Shown here: one piece after another, positions 7,896-16,425 of the stretch
How the letters are laid out: every line of letters begins with the position of its first letter
How positions within the stretch are numbered: position 1 is the stretch's first letter
From: Bacteroidales bacterium UBA6192
GTDB lineage: Bacteria > Bacteroidota > Bacteroidia > Bacteroidales > F082
Length of the DNA: 56,741 bases
Assembly: GCA_002422725.1 (NCBI GenBank)
Contig: DITE01000025.1
Span: forward strand, 4,208-60,948
Reading direction: 5' to 3'
The notes under the pieces: model-generated
Databases searched by the model: none
What the model saw: only the letters and a program-made list of their open reading frames with translations
Told to the model about the DNA's origin: nothing
Program-made: the position numbers and the translations under genes

Positions 7896-8687
7896 ATGGA
7901 AACGAAAATAAAACTTAACGTTGTGCATATACTTGCAATAGTTCTTTGTGTGTTTTTAACAAACCCCAAATTAGTCGGGCAAAATAGCGACTCCCTGAAT
8001 TTTTCAAAAGAGAGTCAGCATTTCAAATTTTATTCGACTAATGATGATATGATAGTTTTAGACTCAATAGCTAAAACTTTAGAGAGAAATTATGCCAGAA
8101 TTACGAATCATTTAGGAATACAAATTGACAAAAAAATAAATGTGAAAGTCTTTCCAAATCTGAAGACCTTTCATATTGCAATGAATTATCCTGATGCACC
8201 TGACTGGGTTGTTGGGTCGTGTAATGGAGATGAATTAATGATGGTGTCACCCTTGAATCCGGGGAGTGTTCATACCTATGCATCCCTTCTGCAAGTGATT
8301 GTTCATGAATTTGTGCATATGGCGGTTTCTTATTCACGTGGAGATAAAGGCTGGACCGTATTACCAAGATGGCTTAGCGAAGGATATGCACAGTACGAAG
8401 CAGGCCAGATCAATGATTATATTCGAAAATCTGTAGTAGCAAGTTTGAAAGAAAAGGCACCGCCAACATGGGCACAGCTTGATACCTTATCAGCGATGGA
8501 ATTTGGCAATATGAATGGTTATGGACTTTCTGTTACGATTGTTGAATTCCTTGTGGTTACATACGGTCTTGACAAATTGGTTTTACTGATTAAAGAGCCT
8601 GAAAATATTGAGGTCATATATGGTTTATCAATAAACACACTGGAAAAACAATGGATTCAATATTTAAAGCATGAACAGATTGAATAG
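7896..8687 (+). CDS. Secreted gluzincin-type metallopeptidase (peptidase MA-like)
   Basis: 263 residues. A signal peptide (about 1-28) precedes a peptidase-MA-like domain with HEFVH at residues 137-141 (zinc ligands His137 and His141, catalytic Glu138) and the third ligand Glu162 in LSEGYAQYE, the usual gluzincin spacing. The region before the motif (GSCNGDELMMVSP) matches the substrate-edge strand of such enzymes. It is likely periplasmic or extracellular. It is monocistronic and followed directly by hairpin repeat copy 2, which may terminate transcription. Confidence 0.8.
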   Translation: METKIKLNVVHILAIVLCVFLTNPKLVGQNSDSLNFSKESQHFKFYSTNDDMIVLDSIAKTLERNYARITNHLGIQIDKKINVKVFPNLKTFHIAMNYPDAPDWVVGSCNGDELMMVSPLNPGSVHTYASLLQVIVHEFVHMAVSYSRGDKGWTVLPRWLSEGYAQYEAGQINDYIRKSVVASLKEKAPPTWAQLDTLSAMEFGNMNGYGLSVTIVEFLVVTYGLDKLVLLIKEPENIEVIYGLSINTLEKQWIQYLKHEQIE

Positions 8688-8696
8688 TATCCGCTA

Positions 8697-8746
8697 ATAA
8701 TCAGGAGTTCATGTGGTCGAAACAAACCAGCATGAACTCCTGATTA
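8697..8746. repeat. Hairpin repeat, copy 2
   Basis: The arms TAATCAGGAGTTCATG and CATGAACTCCTGATTA are a perfect 16-base inverted repeat, with an inner TGGT/ACCA stem after a bulge. It is the same element as at 3107-3157. It starts 9 bases after the peptidase stop and ends exactly where an SDR remnant begins. Confidence 0.8.
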
Positions 8747-8748
8747 AT

Positions 8749-8862
8749 GTAGCTTATGCAATATTATATTTAGCAAGTGATGAAAACAAATATGTAACAG
8801 GTATTGAATTGACAATTGATGGTGGAATATTATCAGAAAGTGATGCAAAGCCAAAAAAATAA
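8749..8862 (+). pseudogene. C-terminal fragment of an SDR dehydrogenase
   Basis: 37 open codons ending in TAA at 8860. The translation VAYAILYLASDENKYVTG followed by IELTIDGG is the typical SDR C-terminus and parallels residues about 222-246 of the intact SDR at 1679-2437 (DIAYGILYLISDESKFVTG). The catalytic and cofactor-binding parts are missing. The fragment abuts hairpin repeat copy 2, which suggests a rearrangement at that element. Confidence 0.8.
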
Positions 8863-9124
8863 AATAAAACCACCCTATAATCCGGGTTTTGCGTCAGGTG
8901 GGCTGACACTTCGGCAAGTCAGTGCACCGCTGGCAAACTTGGAACATTGTGTCCGTCTAAGGCGCATGGAGTGCTTATTGACATTTTTTATACCCCACCG
9001 AATTTATCTGATGAGCCGTTATCCATAAAGATTTCAATTCGCAAAACATTTTACACCCTAATAAAAGGTATTTCAAAGAATAAATTCTGTAATTTTATGA
9101 CCATAAAGCAAAAAAAGAGCAGAT
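8863..9124. other. Intergenic region without recognised feature
   Basis: Two short overlapping frames here (8816-9028 and 8947-9240) have no signal or family and are not called. The 3' end is A-rich and leads into the start of the next gene. Confidence 0.4.
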
Positions 9125-9946
9125 ATGAAACACATCACATCATGCATCCTTGGAGTCTTATGGATTTTACCGTCAGTCCATACACAGGCTCAAAGTATTC
9201 TTGCCGGACAGGCATCAGGAGCAAATGTCATGTATCATGACATAGTAGACGTGGCGGCATCCAGCACTTACTGGTGGGATGAAGACTATGCATCCCTCGA
9301 TTTGAATGATGATGGGGTGACCGACCTCACCCTGTCGACAAACTGGATCTATTATTCGCATACAAACTCTCAATCTGTCAGAGCTAAAGGCATTCCTTCG
9401 GGCGGTTTTGAATATTCATCCCTGACCGATAATCCAACGTGGATTAAGAAACACAGTGCCGGTGAGGATATCAACAATTCGTTGAACTTTCATGCGGATG
9501 ATGGTCTTTTTTACAGCCAGTATACTAGCAAAGGCACTGATGGTAACTTCAACGGCGAAGGCTATCTGGCTTATCGCATCTGCAATTCCGACACCCTCTA
9601 TGGTTGGCTTCGGATTCAGTGCGATGTGTCTTTTAGCGGAGCTTACCTGACTGCATACGAGTACGCCTATGTCATCAACTATACTGGTCAGCCGCATGAA
9701 ATGGATATTATTTTCGAAAAAATCATTCATAAATCAGGCAATTACCTGATGATAAAACTGCCGGAGCACCAATTTCCTCAAGCGTGCCAACTATATGGCT
9801 TTGAGGCAACAGGAAGGCAGGTTTTTCAAGTTGACCTGTTGCCCGGAAGCCAGAGTTTGAATATCTCCAGATACCCGCATGGATTGTATATTCTTCGTTT
9901 AGTGGACATCCATGGACGGCCTTTTTCAGGAAAAGTGATTTTCTGA
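9125..9946 (+). CDS. T9SS-sorted secreted hypothetical protein
   Basis: 273 residues with a signal peptide (about 1-22, ending QAQ). The central part has a calcium-site-like DLNDDGVTDL and strands rich in Tyr/Trp, reading like a surface beta protein. From about residue 195 there is a T9SS-type C-terminal domain (LYGFEATGRQVF, YPHGLYILRLVD). No enzyme motif is visible. It is a single gene without co-directional partners close by. The protein is probably released or attached at the cell surface; its ligand is unknown. Confidence 0.75.
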   Translation: MKHITSCILGVLWILPSVHTQAQSILAGQASGANVMYHDIVDVAASSTYWWDEDYASLDLNDDGVTDLTLSTNWIYYSHTNSQSVRAKGIPSGGFEYSSLTDNPTWIKKHSAGEDINNSLNFHADDGLFYSQYTSKGTDGNFNGEGYLAYRICNSDTLYGWLRIQCDVSFSGAYLTAYEYAYVINYTGQPHEMDIIFEKIIHKSGNYLMIKLPEHQFPQACQLYGFEATGRQVFQVDLLPGSQSLNISRYPHGLYILRLVDIHGRPFSGKVIF

Positions 9947-10328
9947 ATCATGCCCCATTTGGTAGTAGGTTTCAAAAACAGGCCCTCAATAGCGATTTTT
10001 GCAACCCATGCTACTTTCTGCAAACGAGGTGGTTGTGATGATTGAAATTTTGTACTTTTAGCCTTCATTATTGAAGCCTGACAGGGCATTGAAAGCCCGG
10101 TCGGCAGCAAACCGCTGCCGACTGGTGGTAACCTTAAATGACAAAACGTATCAATGAAGCAGCAGACAGCAATGCATTCGAAATGTGATGTTTCTGTGTG
10201 ATCACTTTCTGAATTCTAATCAACATTTGTGTGTTAATTTGAACATTTGTACATCTGATACGCCAACATAGCAAATCCCCAATACTATATGGAACATATT
10301 CGCAAACATGTGGTCATCAGCTCAAAGA
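9947..10328. other. Intergenic region with stable hairpin
   Basis: Contains GTCGGCAGC (10100-10108) and GCTGCCGAC (10114-10122), a perfect 9-base stem with a 5-base loop, plus a smaller CTTCA/TGAAG hairpin near 10065. It could be a terminator-like or REP-like element. No gene is seen. Confidence 0.5.
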
Positions 10329-10359
10329 TTGAAGGTTCAAAAATTTTGCTTTATTTTAG
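10329..10359 (+). promoter_or_regulatory. Promoter of NADH dehydrogenase gene
   Basis: TTG at 10329-10331, a 20-base spacer and TATTTTAG at 10352-10359 (one mismatch to TAnnTTTG). The ATG at 10363 follows by 3 bases, so the transcript would be nearly leaderless. Confidence 0.5.
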
Positions 10360-10362
10360 CTT

Positions 10363-11640
10363 ATGAGTATGAAAAAAAAAAAAATCGTCGTTGGTGGTGG
10401 TTTTGCAGGTATCCAGCTGGTAAGAAGCATAGATGAAGAACTATTTGATGTGTTGTTAATAGATAAAATCAATCATCATCAATTTCAACCGTTGTTTTAT
10501 CAGGTAGCTACCTCACAAATTGAACCAGCAAATATATCGTTTCCATTCCGCCACATTTTAAGACAGAAAAAGCACGTTCAAATCAGGCTCGCAGAAGTTA
10601 CCCGGGTATGCCCCGACAACAATAAAATTATCACGACTATTGGAGATTTCGATTACGATTATTTGGTAATTGCCATTGGTTGTAAAACAAATTTCTTTGG
10701 CAACAATGAAATCTGCAGGCATTCCTTGACATTGAAAACCACCTATGATGCCATAAAAATCAGAAACCATATATTGAGGGTCTTCGAAAAGATAATTTCG
10801 GCAGACGCAAAAGAAAGAGAAGGTTATCTTAACCTTGTAATTGTTGGTGCAGGTGCTACTGGAGTTGAATTGGCAGGAGCATTTGCCGAAATTAAAAAGA
10901 ATGTGTTGCCAAATGATTATCACCGAATTGATTTTGCGAAGTTTCAAATTACTTTAGTAGAGGGGAGTAAAAACACCTTGAACAATATGAGCAACAACGC
11001 AAAAACTGCTTCTCGAAAATATTTGCAGAGAATGGGGGTACGCCTGCTTACCGAAACATTTGTAACCGCCTTTGACGGAGATATGCTTACATTGAGCGAT
11101 GGTAAATCAATAAATACCCGAACAGTAATTTGGGCTGCCGGTGTAATAGCTAACTCGATCGAGGGTTTGCCAGCTGACTGTTTGGTTCATGGAAACAGAA
11201 TAAAAGTAAACCGGATAAACAAAGTTGTTGGAAGTCAAAATATTTTTGCAATCGGCGATATTGCATATATGGAAACACCTAAATACCCGAAGGGACATCC
11301 GCAGGTAGCGAACGTGGCCATCAACCAGGGAAAAAATTTAGCAAAGAACTTTAAACGAATCATCCGGGAAAAAGAGTTGGTAGAATTTGAGTACAGGGAT
11401 ATGGGTTCAATGGCAACCATTGGGCAAAACAAAGCCGTTGTTGACTTTCCCATTATAAAATTCAAAGGTTATTTCGCATGGTTTATATGGATGTTCTTAC
11501 ACCTGATGCTCATTTTGAGTGTCCGTAATAAATTAATGATCTTTATAAACTGGGCATGGATGTATTTCACAAGGAATTCATCACTCAGATTAATCATTAC
11601 AGAAGATAGCCCCCCCTGTAAAAAAGACAATTTTAAATGA
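10363..11640 (+). CDS. ndh: Type II NADH:quinone oxidoreductase (NDH-2)
   Basis: 425 residues. NDH-2 moves electrons from NADH to quinone without proton pumping. The FAD-binding GGGFAG motif is near residue 11, and the NADH site is the GAGATGVELAG segment near residue 166. The C-terminal ARE-like part FAWFIWMFLHL (about 378-388) is the amphipathic membrane anchor. The segment NHHQFQPLFYQVAT and the C-terminal IGDIAYME flavin motif fit the family. A run of 13 A residues directly follows the second ATG (10369), so slippage could change expression. It lacks adjacent Complex I genes, so it may be the alternative NADH entry to the respiratory chain. Confidence 0.92.
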   Translation: MSMKKKKIVVGGGFAGIQLVRSIDEELFDVLLIDKINHHQFQPLFYQVATSQIEPANISFPFRHILRQKKHVQIRLAEVTRVCPDNNKIITTIGDFDYDYLVIAIGCKTNFFGNNEICRHSLTLKTTYDAIKIRNHILRVFEKIISADAKEREGYLNLVIVGAGATGVELAGAFAEIKKNVLPNDYHRIDFAKFQITLVEGSKNTLNNMSNNAKTASRKYLQRMGVRLLTETFVTAFDGDMLTLSDGKSINTRTVIWAAGVIANSIEGLPADCLVHGNRIKVNRINKVVGSQNIFAIGDIAYMETPKYPKGHPQVANVAINQGKNLAKNFKRIIREKELVEFEYRDMGSMATIGQNKAVVDFPIIKFKGYFAWFIWMFLHLMLILSVRNKLMIFINWAWMYFTRNSSLRLIITEDSPPCKKDNFK

Positions 11641-12022
11641 TTTTTTTAATTAGTAATGTGTGATTTTGATAAAAGAATTAGTTGACGGTATTCCAGATGG
11701 CTCTTTTATTGATTTTAAGCCGAATGTTGAAGTGTTGTAACTGCCTGACAATGTAATTTCAAAAGACCACCCACTCGTTAAAACAGGTTAATCGCTATCG
11801 GACGAGTGGTTATAAAGAGAAAGATTGTATTTGAGCTGGTCTAATGTAATCGGGCAATGTTTTAAAAAATAAATTTATTTGTCGGGAGTATTAATAGGGG
11901 AGGCTCAATGCTTTCAATTGTTGTTACTTAATTTGTCAGGCCGTTGTCATATGATCGATCAAGAAATGGAATGATTAGACTATATTTGTCAATAGATACT
12001 AATTTGAATAGAAGATAATATC
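11641..12022. other. Intergenic region before AOR gene
   Basis: Inverted repeat CCACTCGT (11771-11778) / ACGAGTGG (11802-11809) with a 23-base loop. A TATATTTG -7 box at 11981-11988 lies 34 bases before the AOR start and is the best promoter candidate; no clear -33 is seen. No gene. Confidence 0.45.
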
Positions 12023-13912
12023 ATGACAGAAAAAAGAACGGAAAACCTTCGGGTACTTATGATTGATGCATCAAATGGATTTTATCGCATAAACAAGTAT
12101 CCTGTTGGAGCGTTCTATGGTCCTGTCGATCTGGGCATTCACCTTGCCTTTAAGCACAACAGCCTGAATGTAGGCGCCGGACTGCTGGCTGGTTCGGTTT
12201 TTCCAGGCTCGAACAGGATGATTTTTACAGGTATTTCGCCCTCCTGGCATGGATTCTTTATTTCTTCCATGGGCGGTGCAGCCCTGGTGTTCGACAACCT
12301 TGGCATTAATATGTTTTCCATATTAGGGAAGGCCGAAACGCCATCTCTTCTCTATCTCAACCGAAACCACGGTGAAGAGGTTGAGGTGGAGCTACATCCT
12401 GTGCATCCCGAAACCTTATGGCAGATCGGCCGCGGAGGGGTTTATGGTGTGATGCAGTATGCCCTGGACAGCTTTTCCTCACGCTACGAGAAAGAACCCA
12501 GGGTGCTGGCTGTGGGCCCGGCCGCAATGCATACTGACAGCGGGGCAATTGCGTCAGCACCTGTGAAGAAAGGGGAGCTGACCGCAGTAGATTGCTGGGC
12601 CGGACGGGGAGGTTTCGGTACCAAACTCTTGCAACAACATGGCATTGTGGGCATCATCTATGGGGGTACATGGGTGGATGAGGATTACATGGATCGCATG
12701 GTGGCCGACCAATGGTTTCACGACAGGTATGAAAAAAAGATGGCGGCCAAAGACTTTGAGGCTACCACCAAATACAGATATGATCCGGAATTTAACACGG
12801 GAGGAACTTTTGGGATAAACTTTGCTACAATGAATGAACGGATCATTGCTTTCAATTACCGGACGATATACATGAGCAAGGAGGAGCGACTGGACTTGCA
12901 TAAACGGTTTGTGGTGGATCATTACCTCAGGCAGTTTAATGAGGAAACCATCGAAAAGAAGCAGCAAAAAAACTGTGGCGAGCCATGCGTAGCCGTTTGC
13001 AAGAAAATGAACAATCATTTTAAGAAAGACTACGAACCCTATCAAACAATGGGTCCGTTGTGCGGGGTGTTCGACCAGCGTGCCGCCGAACTGCTGAACG
13101 GCAAAGCAGATGCTTACGGTTTCGACGCGATTTCGGTGGGTGGGGTACTGGCATGGCTGATGGATTGTATGGCAGATGACCTGATCAGTCCCGAGGAGCT
13201 GGGAGTGGAGCATAAACCAAAATTTTCGCCTGAGAATTTTGATGTGGTGAATGATTCGATGCACAATGCCAGAATCGGAGCAGCATTGCTTGACGAAATG
13301 GTTAAGGTTGATGGTAAAATTGACCTTTCGCTTGGTGCCCGAAAGTTGGCCCGTCACTTGTCGCGCGAAAAAGGGGTTGGGGTAATTGATCGCTTCGTAC
13401 ATATCGGCTTTGCCCGACAAGGATGGATGGTGCCCAACCAATACTGGACACCCGGTGTGCTATCACCCATGGCCATCATGGGAAAATATTACATGGTTTA
13501 CGGCAAGGATTTTATCCCACCACGCGAACTGGGAAGGCAAAATGCGGAACGCATGATTAGGGAACTGATGTTGGACAACCTGGGGTTCTGTCGTTTCCAT
13601 CGTGCCTGGGCTGAAGAAATCCTGCCGGATGTGATGGAGAAACTTTACGGGAAGCGGGATGATTTTTTGAAAAAACTTAAGCTTACGGCAACCCGGATCA
13701 ATAGCCGCAATGCCTCAATTTATTGGGAAACGGAGCGGAATGTGGACTTCGTGTATCATTTCCTGAAGAAAAAAGCAGATGAAGATGGTGTGGTTAATGA
13801 GGAGTTGAATACGTGGATCAAGGCATTTGAAAAAGATAAGTTTGAAGCCGGATTGCAATTCTGGTTCGAAATTCACAAGGGGATACACGAGAGCCTAAGG
13901 GAGTTTCATTGA
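12023..13912 (+). CDS. Aldehyde ferredoxin oxidoreductase-family tungstoenzyme
   Basis: 629 residues. AOR-family enzymes oxidise aldehydes to acids and pass electrons to ferredoxin, using a tungsten or molybdenum bis-pterin and a [4Fe-4S] cluster. The cluster ligands are Cys318, Cys322 and Cys326 (CGEPCVAVC), with another Cys347 in GPLCGVFD. N-terminal glycine-rich strands around 45-90 (SWHGFFISSMGGAALVF) carry the pterin-binding core of the family. The C-x3-C-x3-C spacing and length recall the GAPOR/divergent group rather than classic AOR, but the substrate cannot be fixed. It has no adjacent ferredoxin or cofactor genes. It is cytoplasmic and points to anaerobic metabolism. Confidence 0.88.
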   Translation: MTEKRTENLRVLMIDASNGFYRINKYPVGAFYGPVDLGIHLAFKHNSLNVGAGLLAGSVFPGSNRMIFTGISPSWHGFFISSMGGAALVFDNLGINMFSILGKAETPSLLYLNRNHGEEVEVELHPVHPETLWQIGRGGVYGVMQYALDSFSSRYEKEPRVLAVGPAAMHTDSGAIASAPVKKGELTAVDCWAGRGGFGTKLLQQHGIVGIIYGGTWVDEDYMDRMVADQWFHDRYEKKMAAKDFEATTKYRYDPEFNTGGTFGINFATMNERIIAFNYRTIYMSKEERLDLHKRFVVDHYLRQFNEETIEKKQQKNCGEPCVAVCKKMNNHFKKDYEPYQTMGPLCGVFDQRAAELLNGKADAYGFDAISVGGVLAWLMDCMADDLISPEELGVEHKPKFSPENFDVVNDSMHNARIGAALLDEMVKVDGKIDLSLGARKLARHLSREKGVGVIDRFVHIGFARQGWMVPNQYWTPGVLSPMAIMGKYYMVYGKDFIPPRELGRQNAERMIRELMLDNLGFCRFHRAWAEEILPDVMEKLYGKRDDFLKKLKLTATRINSRNASIYWETERNVDFVYHFLKKKADEDGVVNEELNTWIKAFEKDKFEAGLQFWFEIHKGIHESLREFH

Positions 13913-13992
13913 TTTGAATACTGGTTTCTATGCACCTCGCCAATATTGGTTGTGGTGCAAAGTGCGCTTAGACAGTAGGATTTTTATTTTTC

Positions 13993-14010
13993 CTGGCATG
14001 TGTATGCCAG
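13993..14010. terminator. Hairpin after AOR gene
   Basis: CTGGCAT and ATGCCAG form a perfect 7-base stem around a 4-base loop. A T-run lies on its left side, so it could stop minus-strand transcripts, or act as a mild terminator or stabiliser for the AOR transcript. Confidence 0.4.
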
Positions 14011-14133
14011 AAAGGAAAAGCTGATAAATGGATTATCTTTATAACTTTATTTTTATGGATTACATTTGAAAAGTATAACCGTCTTGAATTTTAGATGTGC
14101 GGCGCCAGCACAATAATCACTGACGACAATAAA

Positions 14134-15357
14134 ATGAAAAATTTTACAATTATTTTGATGGTTTTAATTACAATGACAATTGAAACAAATGCACAATGGG
14201 TGCAAATGTCAAATGGCATAGGAAATAACCATTTAGTTTCTTGTCTTGCATCTTCCGGAAATTATTTGCATGCAGGTGTTTCAGTTGCAAATGGTCTACC
14301 AGGTGATGGAATGTATGTTTCAACAGATAATGGGGAATCTTGGATAGCGCCTGACTCCCTTACAGGATGCTATTTAGAACCCCAAATAGGGCTTGTGGCA
14401 GACGGAAGCAATGTTTATGTAACAACAAGTTATTTTGTTTGGGTATCTTCGGATAATGGCAGCAATTGGTGGCAGCCAAATGGAAACCACAATGAGGTAA
14501 CTCGTTCGCTGACTATATGTGGAAATTATATTTTGGCTGGCTACTATTCCGGGGTTTTCAGATCAGGTAATAATGGAGCTGATTGGATTTTTATTCCGAA
14601 TAGCATCGACAGTAATTACTTTATAGGACTTGCATCAAGTGGGAATTCTGTCTTTGCTACTACCAAACACGAAAATTGGGGTTCCGGAAAAATATTGATG
14701 TCAAATGATTTTGGTTATTCTTGGTCAGAGAAATTTTCAATAACTGCTGATTATTTTACTGAAATATATATTAGCGGAAATATCATAATTGCTAATGCAG
14801 CTTATGGAGGCATGTATTTATCTACTGATTTGGGAAATACATGGACACAGAAGCAATCAATAAGTGGTTCAAATATTATGAACGCAATAATAACAGAAAA
14901 CAATGTTTTCGCTCAAACAAGTTCCAGTCTTTATCTTTCAGAAGATACTTGTGCAACCTGGACTGAAATTTTTGACGGACTTCCTTTAAATACATTTATG
15001 CTTTCATTGACAATTGCAAATAATTATGTTTTTATAGGCACACTTTTCAATTCCGTTTGGAGACGATCATTATCTGAAATAACAGGGATTGACAAAATTA
15101 TTTCAAAAACCAAAAGTTCTTCTGTTTTTCCTAATCCTGCTAACGAGCAACTCACCATTACATATCCTGCTTATATTACCACCCCAATTGAACTGAACAT
15201 TTTTAACACTTTCGGGCAACAGGTTTTCACACGCAAAATATTAAACGAAACAGCAACAACTCTTGATGTTTCGAAGTTCTCAGAGGGCTTTTATTTTATT
15301 CATGCCACAAAAGACAAGCAAACTATATTCGATAAGAAAATACTAATAGTAAGGTAA
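14134..15357 (+). CDS. Asp-box beta-propeller protein with T9SS sorting domain
   Basis: 407 residues from the ATG at 14134, which starts the signal peptide (MKNFTIILMV...); the upstream in-frame ATG at 14095 only adds a polar extension. Six Asp-box-like motifs (for example STDNGESW, SSDNGSNW, STDLGNTW) mark a sialidase/sortilin-type propeller across residues 40-300. No sialidase catalytic set is evident. The last ~85 residues are a T9SS type A domain (VFPNPANEQLTITY, FNTFGQQVF, GFYFIHATKD). A decayed paralogue of its C-terminus is found at 2661-2996, showing past duplication. It is exported to the cell surface. Confidence 0.82.
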   Translation: MKNFTIILMVLITMTIETNAQWVQMSNGIGNNHLVSCLASSGNYLHAGVSVANGLPGDGMYVSTDNGESWIAPDSLTGCYLEPQIGLVADGSNVYVTTSYFVWVSSDNGSNWWQPNGNHNEVTRSLTICGNYILAGYYSGVFRSGNNGADWIFIPNSIDSNYFIGLASSGNSVFATTKHENWGSGKILMSNDFGYSWSEKFSITADYFTEIYISGNIIIANAAYGGMYLSTDLGNTWTQKQSISGSNIMNAIITENNVFAQTSSSLYLSEDTCATWTEIFDGLPLNTFMLSLTIANNYVFIGTLFNSVWRRSLSEITGIDKIISKTKSSSVFPNPANEQLTITYPAYITTPIELNIFNTFGQQVFTRKILNETATTLDVSKFSEGFYFIHATKDKQTIFDKKILIVR

Positions 15358-15608
15358 TCTGCCCGCAACTTTGCTCAGCGATCACGTGCAGCGAAGCCGA
15401 ACAATCGCCTGCTTTGCATATATAAACAAGAATAGGCAGGTTGAATAAAAAATAAGGTCGGCGAAAGCCAAAGGGCTGACCACCCAAAGTGACAGAAAAT
15501 AGAAAAGTGGAGACCAGAAACCATTCAAAAAAACGGCCTGCCCCGACAGGTTGATTCGGGGGCGAAATCTGAAAAGCCAAATGAGTAAGAAGTTTTAAAT
15601 AAATAAAA
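15358..15608. other. Intergenic region with GC-rich hairpins
   Basis: Two hairpins occur before the DoxX-like pair: one around 15456-15482 (GGTC...GACC) and CCCCGA/TCGGGG at 15541-15561. The 170-codon minus-strand frame across this region is judged a shadow. Confidence 0.4.
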
Positions 15609-15956
15609 ATGGAAAATTTATCTCTGATTGCGCAACTCATTGTTGCAATTTCTATTGTTATTGTGTGGGTATTTCGTTTCGATAATATCGTAAAAGAATT
15701 TAAGCAATATGGCTTGAGCGATTTGACCCGCACCATGGTTGGAACAGCTAAAATAGCATTGGCAACATTGCTTGTAGCAGCTATTTGGTATCCTTCGCTG
15801 GCTCTTATTCCTGCACTTTTGATGGCTTTCCTCATGTTAAGTGCACAGTATTTTCACTTCAAAGTGAATAACCCATGGCACAAGCGTATGCCCTCATTGT
15901 TTCTTTTACTGCTATGCCTTTTTATTGCTGCCGTATCGCTAAATTTAATTGCTTGA
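15609..15956 (+). CDS. DoxX-like integral membrane protein
   Basis: 115 residues with four predicted membrane segments, the size and shape of DoxX/YphA-like proteins. The short loop GLSDLTRTMVGTAKIALA is the characteristic segment between helices 1 and 2. The function of this family is poorly defined; some members work with thiosulfate or sulfur metabolism, others with thiol or radical stress. It overlaps the start of a second DoxX-like gene by one base, so the two are translationally coupled. The SDR/DUF2867 protein downstream is often next to DoxX-like genes. Confidence 0.8.
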   Translation: MENLSLIAQLIVAISIVIVWVFRFDNIVKEFKQYGLSDLTRTMVGTAKIALATLLVAAIWYPSLALIPALLMAFLMLSAQYFHFKVNNPWHKRMPSLFLLLLCLFIAAVSLNLIA

Positions 15957-16306
15957 TGCCTTTAACAAATATATTGGTGCTTATTTCGAGTATCTCTTTT
16001 TTAGGTTATGGTATAGCTTATTTTTCGTCTTCAAAAATGAAAAATGAATTTGTCCGCTTCGGATTGAGCAGACTAGGAATGCTTACGGCAATCTTAGAGA
16101 TTTTGGGAGCTTTAGGTTTACTGATCGGCTTAAAGTTTGACTTTATTTTACTGATATCCTCAGGAGGTCTGGCTTTGTTGATGCTGTTAGGTGTAAGAGT
16201 CAGGCTAAGAGTTAAAGACGGGTTTTTAGCTATTTTGCCAGCTTTGGTTTTTCTTGGTCTGAATGCATATATTTTTTTTGAAACAATGAAAATTTTCATG
16301 GATTAA
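15956..16306 (+). CDS. Second DoxX-like membrane protein
   Basis: 116 residues starting at the ATG that overlaps the previous stop (TGATG), rather than at the longer in-frame ATG at 15875, which would overlap the upstream gene by 27 codons. It has four hydrophobic helices and the same F-x-RFGLSRLGMLTAILEILGA arrangement (about 27-45) as the first, so it arose by duplication. Together the pair may form a heterodimer in the inner membrane; this is inference. The gene for the NAD(P)-binding protein follows 119 bases downstream. Confidence 0.8.
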   Translation: MPLTNILVLISSISFLGYGIAYFSSSKMKNEFVRFGLSRLGMLTAILEILGALGLLIGLKFDFILLISSGGLALLMLLGVRVRLRVKDGFLAILPALVFLGLNAYIFFETMKIFMD

Positions 16307-16425
16307 AAATCCTAATTTGTTACCATACCTGAATCGCTTAAATAGAATTCAAATCAGGATATTAATTGCCAATTGTATAATTTTACTTTTGAATAACGCA
16401 ACACATTTTTTAAGAACACTTCTTG

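Noticed and set aside
8816..9240. Two overlapping short plus-strand ORFs
   Set aside because: No signal peptide, motif or promoter, and they overlap the SDR relic and the T9SS gene in other frames.
12554..13441. 295-codon minus-strand ORF
   Set aside because: It lies fully inside the AOR-family gene, with no signal or motif of its own.
15323..15835. 170-codon minus-strand ORF before the DoxX-like pair
   Set aside because: It overlaps an Asp-box gene end and the first DoxX-like gene, has low-complexity composition and no family features.
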